DNA of 6,566 bases, from the NCBI GenBank assembly GCA_030043815.1, contig JASHWX010000139.1, positions 1 through 6,566 on the forward strand, in the 5' to 3' direction. Positions 1 to 6,364 of this stretch are shown here, piece by piece. A model generated the notes under the pieces. It was not told the DNA's origin. It ran no database searches and saw only the letters and a program-made list of their open reading frames with translations. The translations under genes were made by a program, and so were the position numbers. The stretch is from Candidatus Rhabdochlamydia sp. (lineage in GTDB: Bacteria > Chlamydiota > Chlamydiia > Chlamydiales > Rhabdochlamydiaceae). Positions within the stretch are counted from its first letter, which is position 1, and every line of letters starts with the position of its first letter.

Positions 1-18
1 ATATTTTAAATAAGAAAC

Positions 19-1014
19 ATGCGACCGAGCAAACAAAAATACCTGCTGCCGATCCTGGGCTTGATCTTGCTTGCATTTGCACTCTTGATCTTTTTCGTCG
101 ATCATGGAGAGATTCCGAGGGCATTGAAAGCAGGCTTCAAACCTAAAAAGCCCGATCCTACTCCTCCTCCGATTCAAAAAGAAGGGCCTCCAATTCCCCA
201 TGTGCACACCGCCTTTTTGCTCCCCAAGCGGATCTCGCTTTACCATGTCGAGGGGTCAAGCCATGAATTCAGCTACGGCACCAATTATTCGACTGTCGCA
301 GCTTTCTTTGCCTCCGAATATCAGCTCGGACATTTTATGCCGCTCGTCGATGTGAGAGGGCATCGCTTCGATAACGACCATTATGCGTTCAGCGTCGGCA
401 CCGGCTTTAGATATGTCCCTTTCGACAACACCTTTTGCGAATTGCTGGGTTTCAATGTTTTTTACGATTGGCGTCAAGGACATAAAGGCAGCTTCAATCA
501 ATTAGGACTCGGGGTTGAGGTGTTGAGCAGCAGGTGGGATTTTCGCGCCAACGGCTACATCCCTTTTGGAATAAGACAGGTCACCACCTCTCGCCATTGC
601 GGCCACTATACAGGCGGTTACTATCTCATCCATCGCGATTGCGAATACACTTCATTCGGATTCAATGCGGAAGTGGGCTATCTCCTCGTCGACAATCCTG
701 TGTTTTTTCTTTATGCCGCTGCAGGGCCATATTATCTTTCAAGAAGAAGCTCCAATCGCACCCGGGGCGGCACGTTCAGAATCCGCCCGCAGTACAAGGA
801 TTATTTTGCCGTGGATTTGAGCGTGAGCTATGACGCGGTCTTTCATGGTATTTTTCAAGCCACTGCTATCGTGTATTTGCCTTTGTACCAGCTCTCTTCA
901 AGACGGGACAGAAATGCGCCTTGCGGGATCACCGACAGGCAGGTTTATCAGCCCATCGAGCGCCACGAAGTGACGGCGCTTGGCAAAAGCTCTTGTTGGA
1001 AATATAACTTTTAG
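19..1014 (+). CDS. Passenger-less inverse-autotransporter-type outer-membrane beta-barrel protein (paralogue 1)
   Basis: A protein of 331 residues. Residues 1-7 are basic (RPSKQK), residues 8-27 form one hydrophobic segment, and no convincing signal-peptidase site follows, so it may be a long signal sequence or an uncleaved anchor. Residues 39-60 are a basic Lys/Pro linker (KPKKPDPTPPP). From about residue 66 the sequence is beta-barrel-like: DVRGHRFDN (111-119), GTGFRYVP, LLGFNVFYDWRQG (142-154), NQLGLGVEVLSSRWDFRANG (160-179), a late strand region RGGTFRIRPQYKDYFAVDLS and IVYLPLY. This order matches the inverse autotransporter (intimin/invasin) beta-domain, and DRQVYQPIERHEV (306-318) resembles its conserved end. 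Only 13 residues follow, ending in Phe, so there is no adhesin passenger. Predicted location is the outer membrane. An in-frame TAA at 7-9 leaves ATG 19 as the first possible start; only a weak ribosome site is visible. The family call is good, the exact role unknown. Alternative: an unrelated chlamydial porin-like barrel. Confidence 0.85.
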   Translation: MRPSKQKYLLPILGLILLAFALLIFFVDHGEIPRALKAGFKPKKPDPTPPPIQKEGPPIPHVHTAFLLPKRISLYHVEGSSHEFSYGTNYSTVAAFFASEYQLGHFMPLVDVRGHRFDNDHYAFSVGTGFRYVPFDNTFCELLGFNVFYDWRQGHKGSFNQLGLGVEVLSSRWDFRANGYIPFGIRQVTTSRHCGHYTGGYYLIHRDCEYTSFGFNAEVGYLLVDNPVFFLYAAAGPYYLSRRSSNRTRGGTFRIRPQYKDYFAVDLSVSYDAVFHGIFQATAIVYLPLYQLSSRRDRNAPCGITDRQVYQPIERHEVTALGKSSCWKYNF

Positions 1015-1018
1015 GAGG
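1013..1018 (+). promoter_or_regulatory. Strong Shine-Dalgarno site of the second barrel gene
   Basis: AGGAGG begins in the last two bases of the TAG stop of the upstream gene (1012-1014) and lies 6 bases before ATG 1025. It selects ATG 1025 over the out-of-frame ATG at 1021. An in-frame TGA at 1022-1024 rules out any longer version of the protein. The overlap of stop codon and ribosome site suggests translation of the two genes is coupled. This is the only strong ribosome site seen at any gene start in the window. Confidence 0.85.
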
Positions 1019-1024
1019 GGATGA

Positions 1025-2068
1025 ATGATATTGCTCCTCCTGATGTCATGCCTCGCCTTTTCTTTTGCCGATTATGCAGGCAGCTACGAAGAGATTTGGG
1101 AGTATTTTCCTGAACCTGTCCCAATGCAGGATGATTTCGAAGAGGAAGAAGAGGAGGTGGAGGAAGAGGAAGAAGAAATCGTCTTTTCAGAACCGGATCC
1201 TATGCCCGAGGTCCAAGAGCGTCTGCCTCCTCCGCTTCCTCCTCGCGTCAGCAGTTCCGCCAGTTCTTTTTTCATGCCCAAGCGCGTCTCTTTGTATCAT
1301 GACGAAGGGACGGGCCATCATTGCAGTTTTGGAAGCAATTATTGGACTCTTGCATTCCTCTTTGCGACAGAATATGAATTAGGGCAGTTCATGCCGCTCG
1401 TGGACTTGAGAGGGCATCGATTCGACAATAACAAATACGCTGCCAATATCGGCGTCGGGGCTAGGTACATTCCCGCTCAAGATACGTTTTGCGAGCTTTT
1501 GGGATTCAATTTTTATTACGATTGGCGGCAAGGGGTGAAAGGCAGCTACAACCAGTTCGGAGTCGGCATTGAGGTATTGAGCAGCCGCTGGGACTTTCGC
1601 GCCAATGGGTACATCCCGTTCGGTTCCAAGCAGATCACTTCCAGATGCGTCTTCGACCATTATAGTGGGGGATATTACATGATCCATAAGGATTGTGAGT
1701 TTACCTCCTATGGCTACAATGCCGAAGTAGGCTATCTCATCGTCAATTCTCATCCATTCCTGCTTTATGCTGCTGCAGGACCCTATTACCTTGCCCGAGC
1801 CTGCTCTAATCGCACCCGCGGCGGGGAATTCCGCATCCGCCCCCAATACAAGGATTACTTCGCCGTCGATTTGAGTGTGAGCTACGATGCGGTCTTTCAT
1901 GCGGTGTATCAAGCGACGGTTTATGTGTACCTGCCTCTTTACCAGATCACATCCCGAAAAGACAGAAAAGCCCCATGCGGGATGACCGATCGGCAAGTGT
2001 ACCAACAGGTCGAACGGTTCGAAGTCATGCCGCTAGGAAGGCGCTCCTGCTGGAAAACTAATTTCTAA
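1025..2068 (+). CDS. Passenger-less inverse-autotransporter-type outer-membrane beta-barrel protein (paralogue 2)
   Basis: A 347-residue paralogue of the gene just upstream, with the barrel region (about residues 82-347) aligning without gaps and roughly two-thirds identical by eye. The N-terminus differs: a short hydrophobic signal (residues 1-15, possible cleavage FSFA|DYAG) without any basic residue, a Glu tract at 39-51, then a Pro-rich linker (PPPLPPR, 68-74). Barrel landmarks are DLRGHRFDN (127-135), NIGVGARYIP, LLGFNFYYDWRQG, FGVGIEVLSSRWDFRANG, RGGEFRIRPQYKDYFAVDLS and YVYLPLY. The inverse-autotransporter end motif appears as DRQVYQQVERFEV (322-334), followed by 13 residues ending in Phe. 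No LysM module and no passenger are visible. It is probably co-transcribed with the upstream gene. Its stop codon lies inside the 3' end of the opposing gene. Outer-membrane location is inferred; substrate or partner unknown. Confidence 0.86.
   Translation: MILLLLMSCLAFSFADYAGSYEEIWEYFPEPVPMQDDFEEEEEEVEEEEEEIVFSEPDPMPEVQERLPPPLPPRVSSSASSFFMPKRVSLYHDEGTGHHCSFGSNYWTLAFLFATEYELGQFMPLVDLRGHRFDNNKYAANIGVGARYIPAQDTFCELLGFNFYYDWRQGVKGSYNQFGVGIEVLSSRWDFRANGYIPFGSKQITSRCVFDHYSGGYYMIHKDCEFTSYGYNAEVGYLIVNSHPFLLYAAAGPYYLARACSNRTRGGEFRIRPQYKDYFAVDLSVSYDAVFHAVYQATVYVYLPLYQITSRKDRKAPCGMTDRQVYQQVERFEVMPLGRRSCWKTNF
1139..1177 (+). repeat. GAR-codon tract encoding a poly-glutamate segment
   Basis: Thirteen consecutive codons of the second barrel gene (residues 39-51) encode six Glu, one Val and six Glu using mixed GAA and GAG, giving an almost uninterrupted purine run. 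It sits between the signal segment and the Pro-rich linker, so in the mature protein it would be a highly acidic periplasmic segment. Part of it (GAGGAGGTGG) resembles a Shine-Dalgarno site, but no in-frame ATG follows at useful distance. The first barrel gene has no counterpart. Unit slippage would change length by whole codons without breaking the frame. Confidence 0.8.
2058..2068. other. Tail-to-tail overlap of convergent genes
   Basis: The stop of the second barrel gene (TAA, 2066-2068, + strand) lies inside the last codons of paralogue C, whose TAG is the complement of 2058-2060. The two converging genes therefore share 11 bases and no intergenic space is left for a terminator. Confidence 0.9.
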
Positions 2069-3749
2069 GTGGATTTTCAAAAAAAGTAGGGAACCTTGCC
2101 ACGAATTCCGAAAGCGGCAAGACGAGCGCGCAGCAATCGGGCTGATGGAATTCTCTTTTGGTCACTAGAGGATCAAATCCATGGTATTCGACGATCGCCG
2201 ATAGCCACATTAAAAAGTACTGCGCATTGCCGCGCATGGTGATCACCAAATTGCACCCGAGCCAAAAGGCCTTGGCGAGTTTATCCTGAAACTCTTTCAG
2301 TGAGTTTGGGTCCACTTTCATGGCAAGAAGCTCTTCGTGCAAGGATTGCAGTTTGGGCCAGAGCTCGACAAGGACGCACTTGGTGGTATGGATCCAAAGA
2401 TGCTGATCAAAGCTGACTTTAGTGAGGGGGTATTTGATCGGCCCATCGCTATAATAGAGTCGATACCCATCGTCTTCCTTTTTCAACTCTTTTGTTTCGG
2501 GCATAGCGGCGACTTGTCTCATTAAGGGAATGAAGTGCGTGTAGCGGCTGTAATTGCGGTCGTAGAGCGAGCCAAAAGGAGTGAAGTACTGGGTCTCGGG
2601 CAAAAGCGTCCGAAACTGCAAAAAATTTTCCAGGTCTCTATCCTTGCGAATGTAGGCCATCTCGTAACGCGCCTTTGCAAAGCCGTAAATGATGGTCAAA
2701 AGATCGGTTTCTCCAGATCTTAGCTCTTCGAGCATGCGGACAACGGCTTTTCGCAAGTGAGCGCCGTATTCCATTTGAGATTCGACGTATTTGTTTGTAT
2801 CAATGACATATCCCATTGACATGCTGGTCAGATCTAATTTCTTGGAGTAACGGGCGAGGATGGAAATGATGGAGAGTTTATTCTTGTCTATTTCTTGGAT
2901 TTTATCGAGTTTTGAAAAGAGATAATATTTATCTTCCTGGGAAATCTTTTGGAGAGGTACGAGGCATTCTAGGATTTCAAGATCGCCGCATGCAAGAGCG
3001 GCTTCCCGGTCAGATTCTTGAATTGGGATGTTCTGTTCGATCAGCCATTTCACAAAGGGCAGGTTTCGCTCTTCGATGGCAACGGTCAAGGCATTGTGGT
3101 AAGGCCAGCCGCATTTTTTAAGCGTTTCCCAGATCAACGGTTCTTCCCGGTATTGCACCCTGGCCAAGCATTGCGATGCCGTCGCATCAGTCCAATGGAT
3201 AGCCTGGCCTTTAAAGAGCTCTTCGATGAAAAGGGGCGAGGCGCTGTTCAAGGATTGAATGAGGTATTCCTCTTGAATTTGAACTCCGGCGCTTTTCATT
3301 TCTTTCAAGATGCTCAAAGAAGCGTTATCGTCTACAAACTCCATCCAATTGAGAAGATATTTCACAGATGGGTACTGCTGGTCGATCGATTGAATCTCAT
3401 TTTTGGCAAGGCGTTTGACTGCTTGGAGGTCTCCTGCTCGGATCGCCCGCATCAGGGGATGATTGCGAATCCGCGTCACTTCCCGGTTGAACTCGCTTTC
3501 GTTATTGACGACGTAGTAGAGAATTTCTCGACGGATGTCCCAGGAGAGGTGATCGGCATCGATGATGCAGCGGACCAAGGTCTTTCCATAATAATAGGGC
3601 TCCAGCGGATCCAAATCGTAGTTTTTTAGCCAAGTGAGCACCCGCGTTGAGTTCTCGTCATCATCAAACTTGACCTGGCAAAGGAACTGCTGGATTTCGG
3701 AAGGACTTAATACTCTAAAGGGAGCGACCTGTTCTTGGGGTGCGGGCAT
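2058..3749 (-). CDS. Ankyrin-like protein with conserved C-terminal RGNAQ/FFENP domain (paralogue C, long form)
   Basis: A 563-residue protein of unrecognised function, last of three tandem paralogues. No signal peptide or membrane segment is visible. Residues 1-135 are an extension absent from the other two copies, apparently helical, with an ankyrin-like unit near 97-117 (MRAIRAGDLQAVKRL). Residues from about 136 align with the whole of the other copies. Residues 219-262 (VAIEERNLPFVKWLIEQ, then ALACGDLEILECL) look like two degenerate ankyrin repeats. The C-terminal domain has FDQHLWIH (447-454), AFWLGCNLVITMRGNAQ (494-510), EYHGFDP (521-527), QPDC (536-539) and FFENP at 556-560, with only three residues after it. 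ATG 3749 is chosen because a longer reading would need a TTG at 3794 inside the upstream gene's conserved coding sequence. The ribosome site is weak, so coupling with the upstream gene is likely. Hypothetical; a secreted effector is possible but unproven. Confidence 0.85.
   Translation of the reverse strand: MPAPQEQVAPFRVLSPSEIQQFLCQVKFDDDENSTRVLTWLKNYDLDPLEPYYYGKTLVRCIIDADHLSWDIRREILYYVVNNESEFNREVTRIRNHPLMRAIRAGDLQAVKRLAKNEIQSIDQQYPSVKYLLNWMEFVDDNASLSILKEMKSAGVQIQEEYLIQSLNSASPLFIEELFKGQAIHWTDATASQCLARVQYREEPLIWETLKKCGWPYHNALTVAIEERNLPFVKWLIEQNIPIQESDREAALACGDLEILECLVPLQKISQEDKYYLFSKLDKIQEIDKNKLSIISILARYSKKLDLTSMSMGYVIDTNKYVESQMEYGAHLRKAVVRMLEELRSGETDLLTIIYGFAKARYEMAYIRKDRDLENFLQFRTLLPETQYFTPFGSLYDRNYSRYTHFIPLMRQVAAMPETKELKKEDDGYRLYYSDGPIKYPLTKVSFDQHLWIHTTKCVLVELWPKLQSLHEELLAMKVDPNSLKEFQDKLAKAFWLGCNLVITMRGNAQYFLMWLSAIVEYHGFDPLVTKREFHQPDCCALVLPLSEFVARFPTFFENPLRN
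3715..3749 (-). other. Out-of-frame overlap, paralogue B end / paralogue C start
   Basis: Paralogue C begins at ATG 3749, 13 bases after the Pro codon of the FFENP motif of B, and B ends with TAG at 3715-3717. The shared 35 bases are read in two frames. The upstream purine stretch (ATGGAAAAAAATC) gives only a weak ribosome site, so translation of C probably depends on ribosomes finishing B. Confidence 0.75.
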
Positions 3750-5046
3750 GATTTTTTTCCATCGGATTTTCAAAGAAAGAGGGGAAAAGAGCAATAAAAT
3801 CTGACAGCGGCAAACTTAAGGCAAGGCAATCCGGCTGCGGAGTTTCTCTCTTGGCGAGAAAAGGCTCAAGACCATGGTATTGCGCGATGGTCTGCAGCCA
3901 CATGAGAAAATATTGGGCATTGCCGCGGTACGTGAGCATGAGCTGGCACCCGAGCCAATAGGCCTCAGCGAGTTTTTCTTGAAAACCTATCTTTGATGGA
4001 TCCATCTCAAGCAGCTCGCGGTGAAGTGTCTCTAGATGAGGATACAGTTCAAAAATCGCTGCATCGGAGGGATGCAGCCAAAGCTGGGTATCGAGGCAGA
4101 CTGCGGTGAGCTTAGAGCCGCGATAGTAAAGGACATACCCATAGCCGCATTCCGATCTGTTCGTCTGCTTTTTATCCTGCCATTTGATCCAAGGAATGAC
4201 GAAGTGATAGCGGGTATGCATCCCATCATCCGTGCCAAATGGCGTTAAGGGAGGCATTTTTTCTCTAAAAGCAGTGCGATACTGTGCATATTTTTCTGCA
4301 TCTCTGTCCATGCGGTCCCTTGCCAGCTGCACACGCGCACTCACAAACATATCGAGGATGGGGGATAGCGCAGTCACTCCCTGCTCGATCAACCGCAGAG
4401 CCTCTTGGACAGCACGACGGCAAACCTCTGCGTAGGCGCGCTGGTCGTGAACGTATTGCTGAAGATCGATCCGATAGGGAATGGACAGGTCGGCAAGATC
4501 CCGCTTTTGCGTGTATCTTGCCACAAGCGATGCCAGCTGAAGCCCTTCGCGATAATCCTCGACGTACTCTTTGATCTTATCGAGGGATGAGAACAGAAAG
4601 AACCGGTGGTTATCTCTTTCGGCGAGGATCTCCTCGCGCGCAAAAAAACACTCGATCACATCTAAGTCTCCGCAATTCCACGCCGCCATCCGATCAGATT
4701 CCTGCACGGGGAAATCCTTTTGTTTGAGGAGCCACTGAACCAAACTTAAATTCCTCTCTTCGATCGCAAGGAGCAAAATCCCTGGAAGGGCGCCATAGGG
4801 CCAACCGGCATTTTTAAGAGCTTCCCAAATCAACTCCTCTTGCCGATTGATGACTTTTGATAAACAGTCGTTTGCCAACTCTTCTGTCCATGCGATGGAC
4901 AGATCTTGAAAAATTTCAGCGATGACGGAAGAGGGCGCTGTCGGCAAAGCTTGAAAGAGGTACTTGACGTCCCCGTGTTGTTTTAGGAGCCGAAGAATTT
5001 TGATCGAAACATCGTCATTCTGAGCGGGTGCCTGGTAGACAAACAT
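3715..5046 (-). CDS. Ankyrin-like protein with conserved C-terminal RGNAQ/FFENP domain (paralogue B)
   Basis: A 443-residue middle copy of the tandem family, closer to copy A than to C. No signal peptide or membrane segment. An N-terminal helical region (about 12-80) leads to EELIWEALKNAGWPY (70-84), then two degenerate ankyrin-like units (LAIEERNLSLVQWLLKQ and AAWNCGDLDVIECFF, about 93-135). A helical middle includes LVARYTQ (174-180). The C-terminal domain carries CGYGYVLYY (300-308), QLWLHP (321-326), YWLGCQLMLTYRGNAQ (363-378), QYHGLEP (389-395), QPDC (404-407) and FFENP (424-428). A 15-residue tail after FFENP is read only in the overlap with copy C and has no counterpart elsewhere. ATG 5046 was chosen by alignment to copy A. 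A longer reading from ATG 5163 would add a 39-residue Ser-rich segment that is just the out-of-frame image of copy A. No Shine-Dalgarno site is visible, so reinitiation after copy A is likely. Confidence 0.85.
   Translation of the reverse strand: MFVYQAPAQNDDVSIKILRLLKQHGDVKYLFQALPTAPSSVIAEIFQDLSIAWTEELANDCLSKVINRQEELIWEALKNAGWPYGALPGILLLAIEERNLSLVQWLLKQKDFPVQESDRMAAWNCGDLDVIECFFAREEILAERDNHRFFLFSSLDKIKEYVEDYREGLQLASLVARYTQKRDLADLSIPYRIDLQQYVHDQRAYAEVCRRAVQEALRLIEQGVTALSPILDMFVSARVQLARDRMDRDAEKYAQYRTAFREKMPPLTPFGTDDGMHTRYHFVIPWIKWQDKKQTNRSECGYGYVLYYRGSKLTAVCLDTQLWLHPSDAAIFELYPHLETLHRELLEMDPSKIGFQEKLAEAYWLGCQLMLTYRGNAQYFLMWLQTIAQYHGLEPFLAKRETPQPDCLALSLPLSDFIALFPSFFENPMEKNHARTPRTGRSL
5015..5046 (-). 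other. Out-of-frame overlap, paralogue A end / paralogue B start
   Basis: Paralogue B begins at ATG 5046, 4 bases after the Pro codon of the FFENP motif of A, and A ends with TGA at 5015-5017. The 32 shared bases use the same frame relation as the B/C junction. The bases just upstream (AAAATCCTTTCT) hold no Shine-Dalgarno match. Confidence 0.75.
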
Positions 5047-6358
5047 AGAAAGGATTTTCGAAGAAAGACGGGAAAAATGCAATGAAATCGGCGAGGGGGA
5101 GGCTGATGGCCATGCAGTCGGGCTGGGGGATCTCTCTTTTCGCGACGAGAGGTTCGAACCCATGGTAAAGCATGATCGTTTGCAGCCACATGAGGAAATT
5201 TTGCGCGTTGCCTCTATAAGTTAATACGAGGTTACATCCGAGCCAATAGCATTCCGCCACTTTATCACAAAAGGCATCGACATCGTCGCATTTCATCTCG
5301 AGGATCTCTTGATGCAATTGTTGCAAGCGTGGGTAAAGCGCTGTAATGGCATCGGCGGGAGGATGCAGCCAGAGCTTTTGATCGAGAATGATACGGGTGA
5401 GAGCGTGATTTTGATACTCGAGCACATATCCATATCCGCTCTCCGCTCTTCTTAGATCGCTCTTCTTGTTGTATTTCTTGATCCAGGGAAGGACGAACTG
5501 ATAGCGCGGGGCATAGATCGGGTCGAAGACTGTGGAATAATACTTTTGAGGAAAGAGATCCCGCTGCCTTGAGAAATTGGCAGTGTCGATATCCCTTTTG
5601 TCCATGGCAATCCGGGTGCGCGCCCGGACAAAAATGTCGAGGATCGGCTGCAGCTCTTTTTGCCCATGATAGAGCGTGTCGAGAGCTTGAAGCACCGCCT
5701 GGTTGCAAGATCTTCCAAACGCGATCTGTTCTTGAACAAAGCGCTGGAGATCGATCTCGTAGTCGCGAGCGAATGAAGGAAGAACTCGGGGTTGGGTGTA
5801 ACGCGCAACAAGGGATACTTCGCCAAGCGTTTCGCGATAAATGGCGCTCAGTTCGGGATATGCTTGGATTTTATAGAGCGGCGAGAAAAGAAAAAAGCGT
5901 TTCAGCTCCTTTTCGCCCATCAATCGGGCGGTCATTTCCTCTTTGGAAAAGAAGCATTCGATGATTTCCAGGTCCCCGCAATCCCACGCTGCAAGCCGGT
6001 CATCCTCCGTCCACTCTGTTTGTCTTAATAGCCACTTGACAAAGCATAGATTCCTCGCCTCGATGGCCATTGCTAAAATCCCTTTAGGATACGGCCATTG
6101 AACGCTTTTCAATGTCTCCCAGACCAATTCTTCATCGCGATGAAGAACCTCTTTTAAGCATTCGAGCGCCGATTCCTCTGTCCAAATGATCGTTTGCCCT
6201 CGGAAAATCTCTGCGATGAAAGAAGCCGAACACGTTGACAATGCCTGCAGCAGGAACTGCCCTTTGATCGCGCCCCTGTCTTTTTGCAACAGCCTCAAAA
6301 GAATGAGAGAAGTTTCATCCTCTTGATAAGGGATAGAAGGACATTCGTACGCAGGCAT
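5015..6358 (-). CDS. Ankyrin-like protein with conserved C-terminal RGNAQ/FFENP domain (paralogue A)
   Basis: A 447-residue protein, first of the three overlapping paralogues. No signal peptide or membrane segment. It has EELVWETLKSVQWPYPKG (76-93), then ankyrin-like units MAIEARNLCFVKWLLRQ (97-113) and AAWDCGDLEIIECFF (123-137), a helical middle with LVARYTQ (183-189), and the shared C-terminal domain: SGYGYVLEY (307-315), QKLWLHP (327-333), YWLGCNLVLTYRGNAQ (371-386), YHGFEP (398-403), QPDC (412-415) and FFENP (432-436), then an 11-residue unconserved tail. ATG 6358 has no Shine-Dalgarno site. A promoter-like pair ends 6 bases before it, so the transcript may be leaderless, or the gene may follow the upstream partial gene (30-base gap) in an operon. 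I do not recognise the family; presence in three copies suggests a lineage-specific expansion. Ankyrin repeats usually mediate protein contacts, so a role in binding host or cellular proteins is an inference only. Confidence 0.86.
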   Translation of the reverse strand: MPAYECPSIPYQEDETSLILLRLLQKDRGAIKGQFLLQALSTCSASFIAEIFRGQTIIWTEESALECLKEVLHRDEELVWETLKSVQWPYPKGILAMAIEARNLCFVKWLLRQTEWTEDDRLAAWDCGDLEIIECFFSKEEMTARLMGEKELKRFFLFSPLYKIQAYPELSAIYRETLGEVSLVARYTQPRVLPSFARDYEIDLQRFVQEQIAFGRSCNQAVLQALDTLYHGQKELQPILDIFVRARTRIAMDKRDIDTANFSRQRDLFPQKYYSTVFDPIYAPRYQFVLPWIKKYNKKSDLRRAESGYGYVLEYQNHALTRIILDQKLWLHPPADAITALYPRLQQLHQEILEMKCDDVDAFCDKVAECYWLGCNLVLTYRGNAQNFLMWLQTIMLYHGFEPLVAKREIPQPDCMAISLPLADFIAFFPSFFENPFYVCLPGTRSE

Positions 6359-6364
6359 GCGCCA

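Noticed and set aside
1045..1054. Lipoprotein signal (LMSC) in the second barrel protein
   Set aside because: Met before Ser-Cys is not lipobox-like, the preceding stretch is only eight residues with no basic residue, and a barrel does not need a lipid anchor.
1379..2005. Long open frame of 208 codons opposite the second barrel gene
   Set aside because: It is the antisense image of a well-conserved barrel gene, and the protein shows no recognisable feature.
2010..2022. Perfect inverted repeat TCGAAC-G-GTTCGA
   Set aside because: The single-base centre cannot form a good hairpin loop, no T run follows, and it is within conserved coding sequence (VERFEV).
2079..2121. Inverted repeat CTTGCC/GGCAAG (2095-2100, 2116-2121) plus seven T on the minus strand as a terminator for the array
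   Set aside because: The stem is short with a 15-base loop, the T run is about 9 bases from the stem, and all of it lies inside the coding region of paralogue C, before its stop.
3018..3629. Open frame of 203 codons on the plus strand opposite paralogue C
   Set aside because: It is fully covered by a paralogous gene whose protein is conserved across three copies; no ribosome site or domain supports it.
3680..3720. F-box-like motif near the N-terminus of paralogue C (LSPSEIQQFL)
   Set aside because: Only a loose resemblance to an F-box start; the remaining F-box residues are not recognisable.
3750..3794. Paralogue C starting at TTG 3794
   Set aside because: It reads through the conserved FFENP coding region of B in another frame, uses a rare start codon and has no ribosome site.
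5047..5163. Longer paralogue B starting at ATG 5163, adding a 39-residue Ser/Pro-rich N-terminus
   Set aside because: The extension is an out-of-frame reading of the most conserved part of paralogue A; alignment with A supports ATG 5046.
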